Origin: Fragilariopsis cylindrus CCMP1102
Lineage: Eukaryota > Bacillariophyta > Bacillariophyceae > Bacillariales > Bacillariaceae
Assembly: GCA_900095095.1 (NCBI GenBank)
Contig: FMBT01000508.1
Location: 1 to 64,000 of the forward strand
Direction of reading: 5' to 3'
DNA: 64,000 nt
Of this stretch, positions 30,916 to 42,053 are shown one piece after another. A program made the position numbers and the translations under genes. The notes under the pieces were generated by a model. The model had not been told where the DNA came from and searched no databases. It worked only from the letters and a program-made list of their open reading frames with translations. Every line of letters starts with the position of its first letter. The first letter of the stretch is position 1.

Positions 30916-32076
30916 ATGAAATTGTCTAAAATGATCTTTTTGTCAAAGAGAAAACACCGAAATAAGACCACGAATAATGCAAATAAGAATACAGCTGCCA
31001 AATCATCATCATCAACGACGACGACGACAATGACGGCATCTCCAAAAGATCTTGGATACACTTTTCCGGATGAATGGGAAGCACGAGCCGGAACGATGAT
31101 GATATTCCCCTCTCAATATCACTATAGAAAAGGAAACGAACTAGCGGGTATACGCAAAGAAATTTGTGACATTGCCAATTCCATTGCTATCCACGAAAAA
31201 ATTCACATGTTTTGCACCAAAAAGGATAGGACTATTTGCCAACAACTGCTTTTTCGAAACAACAACAACAATACTAGCAACCACAACAATATTACCATCC
31301 ATACCGGTGGATTTCACATTGACTGGGCACGGGACAATGCTCCATTGCTTCTCCGCAGTAAATGCGGGAACAAGTTGATAGCCGCGGATTTTCGATGCAA
31401 TGGGTGGGGGAAAAAATATTGGGGTTGGAGATGGGACAAAAATACACGCTCCAATATTGCCAACATCATGGGTTGGTCGTCGTTCCCGTCTCGGCTCGTC
31501 CTGGAAGGTGGTTCGGTAGAAATTGCCAACGGTGTTGCGATTACTACGGAACAGTGTGTTCTGCACAAGAACCGTACGAATTGGTCCAAAGACAAAGTTG
31601 AAAACGAACTAAAACGTATGCTCGGACTTGACAAAGTTATATGGTTACCCAGTGGTCTCGTTCCTGATCCTCACACCGATGGTCACGTCGATGGTCTGGT
31701 CAAATGGATCCGCCACGACACGGTTATGCTGCACACTATCAATGACGAGGACGCGTCGTGGGATCCAGACAATTATGCTATTTGCCAGCACGCGAAACGC
31801 ATTCTCCTTTCACATAATCTCACCGTGGTCGAACTACCCCTGGCAGACGACATGTCCCGCGTAAACTTTTACATTGGCGGAGGTGGTCAACTCGTGTACG
31901 TACCTATCGGTGGCGATCCGGAACACGACGAACCCGTCCTTGAAATCCTCCGCCAACACTTTACGACCGTCGTTCCCATCCTGGCCACTCATCTGAACAA
32001 AGCTGGAGGTGGGATCCATTGTGTTACCCAACAAATTCCAGCAGTAGGAGTCGATTCTACGAAGCAACAGCACTAG
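30916..32076 (+). CDS. Agmatine deiminase (peptidyl-arginine deiminase family)
   Basis: 386 residues from the ATG at 30916; the frame opens 12 codons earlier only with TTG. Agmatine deiminase turns agmatine into N-carbamoylputrescine plus ammonia in polyamine synthesis. Family signatures appear in order: TFPDEWEARAGTMMIFPS, FHIDWARDNAPLLL (the RDxxP substrate loop), DFRCNGWG, LVLEGGSVEIANG, LPSGLVPDPHTDGHVDG (catalytic His region), NFYIGGGG, and GGGIHCVTQQIPA with the catalytic Cys at residue 369. Length fits the family. The first 35 residues are Lys/Asn/Ser-rich and not conserved, and could be a targeting or disordered leader. An alternative ATG (MIFLSKRK) lies a few codons on. The gene sits between two direct repeats. 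Confidence 0.93.
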   Translation: MKLSKMIFLSKRKHRNKTTNNANKNTAAKSSSSTTTTTMTASPKDLGYTFPDEWEARAGTMMIFPSQYHYRKGNELAGIRKEICDIANSIAIHEKIHMFCTKKDRTICQQLLFRNNNNNTSNHNNITIHTGGFHIDWARDNAPLLLRSKCGNKLIAADFRCNGWGKKYWGWRWDKNTRSNIANIMGWSSFPSRLVLEGGSVEIANGVAITTEQCVLHKNRTNWSKDKVENELKRMLGLDKVIWLPSGLVPDPHTDGHVDGLVKWIRHDTVMLHTINDEDASWDPDNYAICQHAKRILLSHNLTVVELPLADDMSRVNFYIGGGGQLVYVPIGGDPEHDEPVLEILRQHFTTVVPILATHLNKAGGGIHCVTQQIPAVGVDSTKQQH

Positions 32077-32561
32077 AGAATACTAAGTTTATCTTCCCAA
32101 TCACGTGCACATGCAACCTTGTCTATGACATTGTCTATGACAATTACAAAGTTTAAAAATTTAATTATAAGAGAGGAAATATTAATACTAGTAGCTGACA
32201 TCGATTTCATTAGACCTCTACAGTAGAAAGGCTACCTGGTACTGTACTTTTTTTTCGAGTACATCAAAAGCTGTACCGAATTTTTTTGAGCATCAAAAAT
32301 CAAAAACAGTAACAGACAGGGTCGCGCTCTTTCCATTCGTGCGATGACGTCATCAGTCAGATCAACAAGACTAAGAATCTACTAGAATCACAATTGAAGA
32401 CAACAATAATAAGAAACAAAAGCACAAGCACAAAGCTAACACAACAACAAGCAACAGCAAAAGCTGTTAAAAGCAACACAACAGAGTCTGATAGTCGTCA
32501 TACGGTAGAGTATTAAAGTAGAAATTACAATTCACACACACACACACACACACACACAATC
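32077..32561. other. Intergenic region with repeat copy and (CA)n 5' flank
   Basis: About 485 bases. The left part has the direct-repeat copy; the right part is A-rich with AACAACAAC-like stretches, and a (CA)n run (32533-32558) ends just before the ATG of the YtoQ-family gene, so it is likely in its leader. Confidence 0.6.
32153..32225 (+). repeat. Direct repeat downstream of agmatine deiminase
   Basis: Partner of the repeat at 30437-30525. The perfect core TAGCTGACATCGATTTCATT (and eight more bases) lies at 32192-32219. Flanks have drifted. Confidence 0.75.
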
Positions 32562-33324
32562 ATGCTTTCGCGACAAGCTTCAAGTCGGTCTTCGGCAGTC
32601 CTCGCTAGAACGCTTTCAAAAAGCTACAATAATGCTAAACCTACTACGAGAGTATCATATTTTTCATCCGATACTGTGGGACAAACAAAGATTTGGAAGG
32701 TTTACTTGTCGGTGCGTTCTTAACATACACTGGGACTGCCGAAATAAGATTCTACCATAAAACGTTCTCTTTAATGAAAATCTAATTCTCCTGCTGTCTG
32801 CCGATTTCTCAAACAAACAAAAACAGGGTGAAATCCATAGTGATTGGCGCGAGGTTATACAGCAAGGCGTCGATCGGCTTACGCTTCCCGTTTCGTTATC
32901 TGCTCCCAATACTAGCCACGAAGATAGTGACGATTGTGGTGCAATTATTTTAGGTATGGAAGAGGAAAGAAACAATTGGGATAGGATCGGAGCGAAGATG
33001 AATGCTATCCGAACGAAAACGCTGATACAGGATGCAGATGTTGTTGTTGTTCGATTTGGTGACAAATATAAACAATGGAACGCTGCTTTTGACGCTGGCT
33101 ATGCACATGCTATAGGTAAACCCATCATCACATTGCACCCTCCGGCAATCTCACATATGTTAAAGGAAGTCAATGCAAGTGCCAGCACAGTTTGTGAAGA
33201 CCCAGAACAAGTTGTTGATACACTAGCGTACATAATTCGTGGGGACCTTCCAACTACGCCTAGAGACGGAGATAAGTTTGTACCCATCGCAGATCGATTG
33301 GGAAAGGGTAACCCAAATCCTTAA
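32562..33324 (+). CDS. ytoQ-like: YtoQ-family protein with organelle-type leader (2 exons)
   Basis: Exons 32562-32711 and 32827-33324 with a 115-base GT-AG intron give 215 residues. The splice rebuilds the family's opening motif (WKVYLS|GEIHSDWRE). Further signatures: LSAPNTSHEDSDDCGAIILG, KMNAIRTKTLIQDADVVVVR, FGDKYKQWNAAFDAGYAHAI and GKPIITLHPPAISHMLKEV. YtoQ is a small, mostly bacterial family whose reaction I cannot state; the fold is of nucleoside 2-deoxyribosyltransferase type, with the sheet ending in VVVVRFGDKY. The first 40 residues (MLSRQASSRSSAVLARTLSK) are Arg/Ser/Ala-rich without acids, a good mitochondrial presequence. Family assignment is firm, location inferred. Confidence 0.88.
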
Positions 33325-33943
33325 AATAGAGAAAAGACAGTAGAGATTCTACTACTTCTACACAATAGAGAGAACCAGACCAAGAGTGGCAATGGTTATA
33401 GCTATTTTGAAAACTAGGCGTCTGCCTTCCTATAGACTGCAATAGTTTCAAATAAGCAGTCTCGATTGATTTATTGTGAAACTTCAAACCTTCGGATTTT
33501 CACACATCAATATGAATTGTTCGTGTATCTTTTTTTTTTTGGTGCTACTATCGTTACTACTACTAGTTTGATTTTTTATGGTAACAGTATCATCGTACTT
33601 TAGTTGCAAATAGTGGTTGGATGGGGCTCTTTCTCCCCAATCGTCGCAGTAGATATTAGCAGTCGTGAATAGATTACTTAAAGTTTTCAATCTACTATTT
33701 CGGTAGCTAGAATACTGTACTCTTGTTTAGCATTTCTAACGAAGTTTTCTTTTATTCTATAGAAACTATGACATCGCAAATTATGTTTTCCGTTTGCCGC
33801 TCCAAAACTATCTTGACCCTTTTTGAAATACCGATGCTATACCGATATTTATTTAATGTCTCTATTGTATTGTATTGTATTGTATCACATCCACAAAAAA
33901 CACTAATTGTACGGTACAAAGCGAAGGACATCCCATTGTCGAA
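33325..33943. other. Intergenic region between convergent genes
   Basis: About 620 bases, AT-rich, with a TATTGTATTGTATTGTAT repeat near 33867-33884 and a T10 run near 33531. A 68-residue minus frame lacks any recognisable feature. No gene called. Confidence 0.5.
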
Positions 33944-35266
33944 TCAATAGGCCTCTTTCACTACCACCTCGGCTACTGGCATTTCCATTTCTTCGCCCTC
34001 TTCGCCCTGTTCCATCCCCTTGATATCCTCACTATTATCACCATTTTGTTCGTCGCCATCCGGTCCGGAAGAAGTCGACGATGACGGACAGAGGGACCGT
34101 TGCAACAACTTGACTCCAAAAGCACAGCATCCAATCACGGTAAGAAAGACGGCAAGGACAATAGCACCAAGCACTGGACGATAGATCAACCAGGCCAAAG
34201 ATATAGTAATCCCAGACAAAATGGAGGCAAAAAGAATTGAAATGAAGGAAATTCCACAACCAATAATGTCACCCAGGATGGGAATAATATCGGCAATGAG
34301 TTCGATTGGACGTAGGACAAGCCATAGGCCTAAGCTCATGACACCAAGTCCAGCAAAGCGAAGGAGCCAGGTCGTTACTTTATTCGCGTCTTCTGCAGCA
34401 TCAAACATCTCTGTGGCAGTATAGTTACCCTGCTTGAATAACAGAACATCTCCACCATTACCTGTCTCGCTGACAAATGCCGAAAGTGTATTATTAATCT
34501 GGACGCCGACGATGGTAATTATAGACGATGGAGTTTCTGTGAACCAAACTCTCTGGTCACCAATCTGAGGGGTTGTTGTGTCATTTCCAACACCAAAGTA
34601 ATAACCACCGGTACTCTGACTGTATGTAGCTTCACTGCGGAGAGATTCATCCGAGATGTCAGTCAGATTCACGTCGAATGCATATCCTGGAAATTGATAA
34701 ACACTACTGATCAGCTCCTGTGGAAGTTCATAGGCACCAATCAGGATAGGATCCGCCGAAACGGTATAATCCTCGAAGCGCATGGAGGAAGGATTATCAT
34801 AGTCGCCATTTCTATTGTTGAAGTCTTCGGAGTTGACATGATAGGTCATCCACTGCTTGTTGTATTTGTAAGTCTTGGAAGTGGTTTTCGATCCATCCTC
34901 CTCCTTCGTCTTGGTGGCTACTTCCTCATCCCACTGATACATTTCAGCATATCGATGAAGGACAAGACAATCGGCGGTTGTGGTATTACATTCAACTCCA
35001 AAGACGGGGTCCGCGATCGGTCCACCACCATTGACAACGTCAACGGAGAAATGAAGTAACTTACCCTCATTCTGAGGATCGATGTTCATTCCTGAAATTA
35101 GTTCTATCTGAGTTTCGGCTTCTTCAAGAGCGTCATATCGCTGAACAGCTCTTTGTTCATTCCAAAACAGCAGAGGGAACGCACCAAAGAAGAAGACGAT
35201 ACCGACGAAGACTCCACAACATGAACCCTTGAGACGCTCGCGCCAGTTCGATAGATGATCAGCCAT
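33944..35266 (-). CDS. TMEM43 (LUMA) family membrane protein
   Basis: 440 residues from the ATG at 35266. The N-terminal block matches the family: WRERLKGSCCGVFVGIVFFF then GAFPLLFWNEQRAVQRYDAL, with the first membrane segment at about residues 15-35. A long loop (about 40-290) would face the ER lumen or intermembrane side. Three or four further hydrophobic segments follow (FAGLGVMSLGLWLVLRPIEL; IGCGISFISILFASILSGIT; VLGAIVLAVFLTVIGCCAFG). The tail is acidic (EQGEEGEEMEMPVAEVV). Animal TMEM43 sits in the ER and inner nuclear membrane and organises membrane proteins. The family is also widespread in bacteria and protists. Length is close to the human protein. Confidence 0.85.
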   Translation of the reverse strand: MADHLSNWRERLKGSCCGVFVGIVFFFGAFPLLFWNEQRAVQRYDALEEAETQIELISGMNIDPQNEGKLLHFSVDVVNGGGPIADPVFGVECNTTTADCLVLHRYAEMYQWDEEVATKTKEEDGSKTTSKTYKYNKQWMTYHVNSEDFNNRNGDYDNPSSMRFEDYTVSADPILIGAYELPQELISSVYQFPGYAFDVNLTDISDESLRSEATYSQSTGGYYFGVGNDTTTPQIGDQRVWFTETPSSIITIVGVQINNTLSAFVSETGNGGDVLLFKQGNYTATEMFDAAEDANKVTTWLLRFAGLGVMSLGLWLVLRPIELIADIIPILGDIIGCGISFISILFASILSGITISLAWLIYRPVLGAIVLAVFLTVIGCCAFGVKLLQRSLCPSSSTSSGPDGDEQNGDNSEDIKGMEQGEEGEEMEMPVAEVVVKEAY

Positions 35267-35974
35267 GTTTTCTTCCTTTCTTCTTTCTGGGGTACAACTT
35301 ACAAACTTGTTCTATTTCAGAATGGCTTTTTTGTGTTCGATTGAAGTGTAAAGGTAAGAAACCAAGATTTCTTTTTTTGTTAAGACCACTGTCTCATTCG
35401 TTAGACCACACTATCTCATTCAAGTTAGTTCCTATCTTCATATCGTTTAACATCTGTCGTGGTCCCATCTCATTTTTTTTCTCAGTAATCGTGGGTAAAT
35501 AACTGGGTCTGTTTTGTTATGTAATAATAATTAGACGTTAAAGACAAATAATAAATATTATGAGCAAAAACCAAAACATAACGTTAGTAAAAATCGCACA
35601 CCTGAAAATTTTAATACACAGTAAGAACAGTTAGGAGTAGGCACAGTCCGAAAAAAGAGTGTTGACAAATAAAAGTGCAAGAATAATATGCAAATAATCA
35701 TAAAACAAATTAGAGATGACATTGTACAAACAGCTACTGTGCACTCTCTTCCAGCATCTCTTTATTTAGTGGCGAAAGAACAAATTAGATCAATGAATAT
35801 ATAGCCTGTTGAATCGAAATTAGTAAAATACAAAAATTGGTTGATGAAGCACTATATTTATTTGGAACAGCATACTAGTAGAAGGAAACTGAATAACACT
35901 GGTAATGGTGGAGGAAACAGGAAAAATCATACACATTGAAACGTAACTGTAAGCTTATTGACAGAGAACCTAAG
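35267..35974. other. Divergent intergenic region with inverted repeat copy
   Basis: About 700 bases between TMEM43 and the small membrane protein gene. It contains the minus-strand copy of the 120-base dispersed repeat (35495-35617). The frame of the plus-strand gene opens upstream of its ATG without a start, so an upstream exon ending near 35962 is possible. Confidence 0.5.
35495..35617 (-). repeat. Dispersed repeat, copy B (inverted partner at 30317-30440)
   Basis: Read on the minus strand it follows copy A from GTATTAAAATTTTC through GGTTTTTGCTCATAATATTT to TAACAAAACA. It points toward the TMEM43 start, as copy A points toward the agmatine deiminase start. Confidence 0.7.
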
Positions 35975-36571
35975 ATGATCACTCGTTTTGTGATGACTTC
36001 GATCGGGTTCATTCAAACAATGCATACCAATTTTACATTCGTGTTGATTGCTAAAATTTTCTTGGTGACATTTATAGTCGCTTTGCCGAGAACTTTGTAC
36101 CAGGAATGGAAAGGCAGAGAGACTCAGCATCGTTACAATTGTTCTAAACAACAACAGCAGTATTCGAGTTTCAACTTTTTTCTGGTGTTTTTGGCCATTC
36201 CCGGCTTGGCTTACAATTTATTAGTCACCTTTTTCATTTTGAATCCGGGTATGTACATGTATTGCACAGGACATGCTCTGGATAAAAAGTCGGTCGACTT
36301 GTTAAATAATCTTGGATTGCTATTGTGGTCGTTGTATCCTGTGGCTTCCTTCGGAATGGCAATGACAAAACCTGACGTGCGAACATCTATCTACGATTTG
36401 TCCTATATTTCTTTTGGATGGACAATTGATTGGTTTTCCAAGGACACCAGCAGCAACATGATGAGCACAAAACTAGCAATTGAAGAAGTACCTACGAATG
36501 TAACTACAGAGAGAAATGACAAAGTAGAAAAAGAAGAAGAACGAATTGATCCCGAAACAGCAGAAGTGTAA
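35975..36571 (+). CDS. Small multi-span membrane protein, function unknown
   Basis: 198 residues from the first ATG (35975). Three clear hydrophobic segments: FTFVLIAKIFLVTFIVALP (about residues 19-37), FFLVFLAIPGLAYNLLVTFF (about 67-88) and LLNNLGLLLWSLYPVASFGM (about 117-138). A short N-terminal hydrophobic stretch (MITRFVMTSIGF) may be a signal or fourth segment. The tail after residue 150 is charged (EKEEERIDPETAEV). No family recognised. Convergent with the cyclophilin-like gene, with only 66 bases between their stops. Confidence 0.6.
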   Translation: MITRFVMTSIGFIQTMHTNFTFVLIAKIFLVTFIVALPRTLYQEWKGRETQHRYNCSKQQQQYSSFNFFLVFLAIPGLAYNLLVTFFILNPGMYMYCTGHALDKKSVDLLNNLGLLLWSLYPVASFGMAMTKPDVRTSIYDLSYISFGWTIDWFSKDTSSNMMSTKLAIEEVPTNVTTERNDKVEKEEERIDPETAEV

Positions 36572-36637
36572 ATATATATATATCCATATAAAAGTATCAT
36601 TATATTATGAACGTCTAGTACTAAACTAAGACAAGCC

Positions 36638-37756
36638 TTAGTCCTTAATTACACTTAATGGTTTCCATTCCGTCCATTGATTTGGATCATTGATGGAATT
36701 GACCATGATTGTCATTTTATACATTTGTGTACAATGCTCTTTCGGTAAAAATCCGTCGGCTGGTACGGAATGTATCTTCGCAAACACACCACTTTCTACA
36801 CCCTCCACAATATTACCAAAATTCGAATCGGCTTCATATGGATTTTTCTTTTGTTGTGATCCCGGTCCATGATTGTTGGTATTGTCTTGAATTGAGACAT
36901 ACCATTCGGGTCCACTGGGTCGGCCGGCATATCCTGTGGAATACTTGGCATGTGGATGCAATGGTGAATATTCCTGGAATGGCATACTCTTATGACCAGC
37001 AGTGGCACCACTCTGTGAGGATGCCTGCAACACATGTCCCGCATTACGATGAAAGCCCATACTTTTAAAGGTCCGTACCATTTCCATGAAATAAAAGACA
37101 CTACAGGGGATTATATCATGTGGTGCCATTTCAATTGTAAATTGTCCTTTATGACTTTCCGAATCAGGATCTTGAATCACTACTGATGCTGGATACATCA
37201 CATCCACCACAATACGAAATTTCGTATGACGTGTATTAGCACCATATCGATGTTCTAATAACTTTAATGTTGCCTTTTGTAAGGCAGTCGTTAATTTCAA
37301 TCCTTCTTCATCTGTTTCCATTATTACATCCGGAATTTTCTTTCGTGCCCGAACTTGTCCATCCAGAGAATTGACTGTAGCTGCCAATTCCGTATCAATA
37401 TCTCCAAATGATTTCCCACCACTATTATTATCTAACGCTTGTATAACTTTCGTAGTGTCCTTGTTGTTGTTGTTGTTGTTGTTGTTGTTATTGTTGTTGT
37501 TGTTGTTTTCTCGATGACTGACCTCATTATTCATATTATTATTGACAACCGAATGCTGTGATCGTGCTGGTGATTTTGGTTCCTGATGCATCATACCTAA
37601 TCCAAGTGCAAACACAGTCAAGACTCCTATTATTAGAAGCGCTTTATTCAGAAAAGCTCGTGAATCGCGTTGGATTTTCGAATTCTTTCCATTGTCATCG
37701 TCATCGTCGTTGTTGTTGATGATTTTGCTGTTGTTATCGCTCCCCATTCTATTCAT
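36638..37756 (-). CDS. Membrane-anchored cyclophilin-like protein
   Basis: 372 residues from the ATG at 37756. One N-terminal membrane segment (ALLIIGVLTVFALGLGMM, about residues 39-56) is followed by a poly-Asn stem coded by (GTT)n. The C-terminal half follows the cyclophilin fold: GQFTIEMAPHDIIPCSVFYF matches the opening strand and helix, GFHRNAGHVLQASSQSG the substrate loop, and GYAGRPSGPEWYVSIQDNTN, SNFGNIVEGVESGVFAKIHS the later strands. Key residues of active PPIases are only partly kept: Gln is present but the FHRVxxxF arginine-phenylalanine pattern is altered, so activity is doubtful. Topology suggests a lumenal domain in ER or Golgi. Confidence 0.7.
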   Translation of the reverse strand: MNRMGSDNNSKIINNNDDDDDNGKNSKIQRDSRAFLNKALLIIGVLTVFALGLGMMHQEPKSPARSQHSVVNNNMNNEVSHRENNNNNNNNNNNNNNNKDTTKVIQALDNNSGGKSFGDIDTELAATVNSLDGQVRARKKIPDVIMETDEEGLKLTTALQKATLKLLEHRYGANTRHTKFRIVVDVMYPASVVIQDPDSESHKGQFTIEMAPHDIIPCSVFYFMEMVRTFKSMGFHRNAGHVLQASSQSGATAGHKSMPFQEYSPLHPHAKYSTGYAGRPSGPEWYVSIQDNTNNHGPGSQQKKNPYEADSNFGNIVEGVESGVFAKIHSVPADGFLPKEHCTQMYKMTIMVNSINDPNQWTEWKPLSVIKD

Positions 37757-38058
37757 CTTATTATTCGTGTGATATGTTTGTTCAACGTTCTGTTACAAGT
37801 ATAATAATTCAGTAGAGATTCAGATCTTATTTCTTTGTCGTCGAGAAGAATGACCAGCAAGAAATTTTTCAAATTTGCTTAAAAAAGAAAGGGGGCGTGG
37901 GGAAACTTCTATTTTAGCTTTATTTTCAATCACGAATGACGCATTCGAAAAAATTCAAATGAAGCAAAACAAAAACCACCATCCCACACATATGACATAC
38001 AAAACCCACAATTCACAATTCACAATTCATCATTCACCATCACAAATCACAACACATC
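37757..38058. other. Divergent intergenic region
   Basis: About 300 bases, A-rich, with ACAATTCACAATTCACAATT direct repeats (near 38008-38030) just before the plus-strand ATG. No gene. Confidence 0.5.
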
Positions 38059-38298
38059 ATGGTAGCAGCTTCTACAAGTAAAATCTACTCCACTATTATT
38101 ATTATGAGTATGGCAGGACGGCTAACGCTAGCATTCTCAACTGCATGTACAGGTACGGGCACAGGTAGTCGTATCGCCAGGCGCAATGTCGCTGCTTCGG
38201 TCTTGTTTAGTTCTCGAAGGCGAAACGATGATGAGAATGATGATGATACGACACCGAAACCGACATGGACCTATGAACCATACAATCCAAACAATAGG

Positions 38299-38344
<46 letters not shown>

Positions 38345-38823
38345 TCAATAGACAGCGACCACCACCTCAACGACGCAATTTTTCGACTCCATCAGCATGG
38401 ACAGTCCCCAAAGTTATTAATATTAAAGAAGAGGAATTAAATATTAGTTTTGTACGTTCGTCTGGCGCAGGAGGACAGAACGTGAATAAGCTTTCCACGA
38501 AGTGTGAAATTAGAATGGATGTTAATCTCAAGTCATCATCCTCTTGGTTACCAGATGAAGTTCGACGACGATTAATAGAACAACAATCGAATCGAATAAG
38601 TAAGGAGGGTATATTAACATTAAATTGCCAAGAAAATCGTACACAAGGTATGAATAAAGCAACAGCATTAAAAAAACTCAAAGATATGATCAAAGAGGCC
38701 TGGGTTCGACCAAAAATACGGAATCAACGCACTGGTGTATCAAAAGCTACCAAAAGAAGAAATAAAGAATTTAAGAAAGCAAGAAGCGAGACAAAGAACA
38801 ATAGAAAACGAGTCGATTGGTAA
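38059..38823 (+). CDS. GGQ release-factor-like peptidyl-tRNA hydrolase (ICT1/ArfB type), organellar
   Basis: 254 residues from the ATG at 38059. The RF-1 domain spans about residues 122-225: ISFVRSSGAGGQNVNKLSTK has the catalytic GGQ at residues 138-140, followed by LPDEVRRRLIEQQSNRISKE and LTLNCQENRTQGMNKATALK, ending in a Lys/Arg-rich tail (KATKRRNKEFKKARSETKNN). Without the codon-recognition domains of true release factors, such proteins free peptides from stalled organellar ribosomes. The N-terminus is a targeting leader; MSMAGRLTLAFSTACTG resembles the diatom plastid ASAFAP-type cleavage site with Phe at +1, but mitochondria are also possible. A poly-Asn run coded by (CAA/AAC)n links leader and domain. 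Confidence 0.87.
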
Positions 38824-39058
38824 ATCATTAATACACTCTGCATATATAAAACGAATGATGGTGAACCATACAAGAAAATGCAACAGTAGATTATAAGCTC
38901 ACTGCTGATATAGTTGTGCTTGCTTAGAAAAACCATTTCTATTATTATATGATACCACTTACTGATATCTAATCTATGTTGTATTGGATTGAATTAGTAG
39001 TTTCTATACTACTAGTCATATGCATACTTACAATTTAGACGACAATGCCTGATTTCTT

Positions 39059-40917
39059 CTAGGTACTTCGAAGTAGGATATCGTTAGTAGCATTGGGTAT
39101 AGTAAGATTATGCCGCTCACGATTTGCCGTCATATAGATACATTTCTTTACTTTATGACTACCCCGGAAGAAACGCATTTTACAATCCGAATCGTAACTG
39201 AGCAATGAACCAAATGTACCGTACCCACCATTTGAATATGCTACACATCGACTTTCAGCGAGCATGTACAAATCAACAAATGTTGAATCGTATTCCGATG
39301 CAGAACGATTCCTCCAATTTGGATCCTTATCTAAATGGATGGGATTATTGTTATTATTATTATGTTGTTGTTGGTGTTGTTGTTGTTCATCACTTATGTT
39401 GGTATCATTATTATTCTCGGTAAGGATGTTGTAGTCCAACGAGACGATGGGTAGATTATGAAGTCTACCATATGCATGTGCCGAATCCACTGCGAAACTT
39501 GTATCAGATGCAAAAAATATAGGAGCTCCAGGATATAGATTAGATGCGCAGTTCACACCCAATACAGCCAAGTCAACTATTTCTTGGTATTCACGATGAT
39601 CTCGACGTCCATACATTGCACGCAAGTGTACAGCTGAATACCGACCTGGTATCAAGTTGTGATTATTCATTTTTGTCTGTATTAGATTGGCCAAACGAGG
39701 AGTAGGTGTGAAGAAACGTCGAAAAAGATGATGAAAGACATCTTGATATGAGTTGCCGATAGTACTAGAACCGGCAGAATGATTGCCATGTAGTAGTATT
39801 TGTTCGTTAATGTACAGAGCTTCCCCTGCATCCGGTGATTGGATACAGTATGCGATGGCAATATATCCATGCCCTCCTCTTCGTAGTTCCTTTGCATTTT
39901 TCCAGCTTACCGCTGTGTATCTGCCCTTGTTTACTATTAACTGTGGCTGTTCTCTCTTGAGTGCTTCTTTTAAGAATACGGGAACAGTCCAGTCCACACC
40001 ATATATAGTATCATCATTGGGTGGTACGAGCCATTCTTCCAGTGGTTTGGGTTTGTCCCACCAGATCAATAGCAACCTTTGGCTTTGGTATGCTTCCCAG
40101 ACAATCATCGGAAGAGGCTTCAATCTATCACTAATCCCCCCACAATGCTTATACGATTCAAAACACGACAATATGAGATACTTCGTTGAATTCCAGTTCG
40201 ATGAAGTAATTCCACTTTTGGTAGATCTATGCCAATCAATATATTCCTCCATCCATTGCGGTAGAACTTTTTCTTTCTTTTTATTATTAATCGACGTCGA
40301 TGCATTCCTGTTATTATTCTTATCGTCTTGTTGTTGTGGTGGTGGTGGTGGTGGCTGAATCATGATATAATCAGCACCATCTCCCAACATTGGGTCACTA
40401 AAATGATGTTCAATGGTTCTAGGTTTTACTTCTGTCGAGAATGTGGACATGGAAGTGGGAAACTCTCCACTATTATTGAATTCACAAACACGAGGCTCCT
40501 CTGATATAGAGAGTGCATCGACATAACAATCCGATCGATATCCAATCAACGTTGCCAATTGACTGAAGCCTCCTTCTTGATTATTATCATGATATGTCAC
40601 GACACAGTGTCCCATACTCATAATATAGAGATTAATAAAGATGTCGTAAAAAGAATTGGGAGAATCATCGACATCATCAGTATCGAGGTCTATTATTGTT
40701 TGTGGTAGAAGTTCTTTTTCTTTTGGTTTTTTGTTCCTTCGGAATGTATGCTTGTAGGATGCGTATACTTTGATTCCCTTACTCTCTCCGATTTTTTGTA
40801 TGGCTACTGTAAGATTCATATTGTCTGTTACCACAAAGAACGGTCCCTTGGACTGTAGTTTTGAAGCACATTCAAATGTATCATTTGCTATCATTTCCTC
40901 CTCCTGCCATAGTGTAA

Positions 40918-40952
<35 letters not shown>

Positions 40953-42019
40953 TGTTGTTGTATTTCATTACTACGATGATTTTGCTGCCTAATATTATTA
41001 TTCCATTTTGAAAGATCAATAGACGTATACTCCCCCGCTACCATTCTATCATTACTTTTGAAAGCCGCAATAAAACCTTTTCTAATATGAAAAGATGGTA
41101 CGAAAAAAATCCTCCAGATATCATGGAAGACCTCATCAAACGTCGCTTCTTCTTCTTCTTCTTCTTCATTATTAGTATTACTATCACTACTTATTATTCG
41201 TGCATTATTATACTGTTCGGCAAAATCTGTGGTATATTTCAATCGAATACGTACGAGAGGTTCCTTCGAATAATTTTTCTGAAAGTCGTCGGAGAAGAGT
41301 GCTGATTGATTGTCAATTAACACTCCTTGATTCTTATCTTCGAGCTATTATATTTTCCATCAAAAGAAAGTAAGAAAGAAAGACAAGGTTATATTCAATT
41401 ATGAGCAAAATTGTAGATAATTCACACAAATCATTTCTGACGGTGATCAAAACAAAACGAACACTACTAGTACTTAACACTTACTATTTTTCGTAACCAC
41501 ATTGGTACTCTAAAATCACAACCCATGATAGGTGGAACTAAAAAATAGGTTATATCGACAGGAACATCCCAATGAATGAACAAGAGACGTTTTGTGGCAT
41601 ACGCAAGTCGTAATAAATAGGGTAGTATCAGTAATCGTTCGGAGATACTACCACAGTCATTGTTGGTATCTTGATTACTCTGTACACATTGTACGATTAA
41701 GAATCTGGTACTCGTACTGTTATTGTTCCTGTTACTGTTCCGTAGTGACGAAAGTATACTGATATCTTCTGGTGTGATTGTACGACGTTTCTCGGTATGC
41801 CAATCGAAATAATCTTTCATCCATGGTGGTATATAATCACTTAATTCCCAAAGGGGAATGTTGTCATTTGGTGTATAATTCTCATAAGCAATACGATCTA
41901 ATTTTATTTGCAGTTTTTCTCGTTTTCGTCGTCGTCCTTGTTGATGATGATTTACTACTATTTTCGTCGTCGTCGTCGTCGTGTCGTTATCTTTTCTACG
42001 TTTGTTTCGCATTCCATCA

Positions 42020-42053
<34 letters not shown>

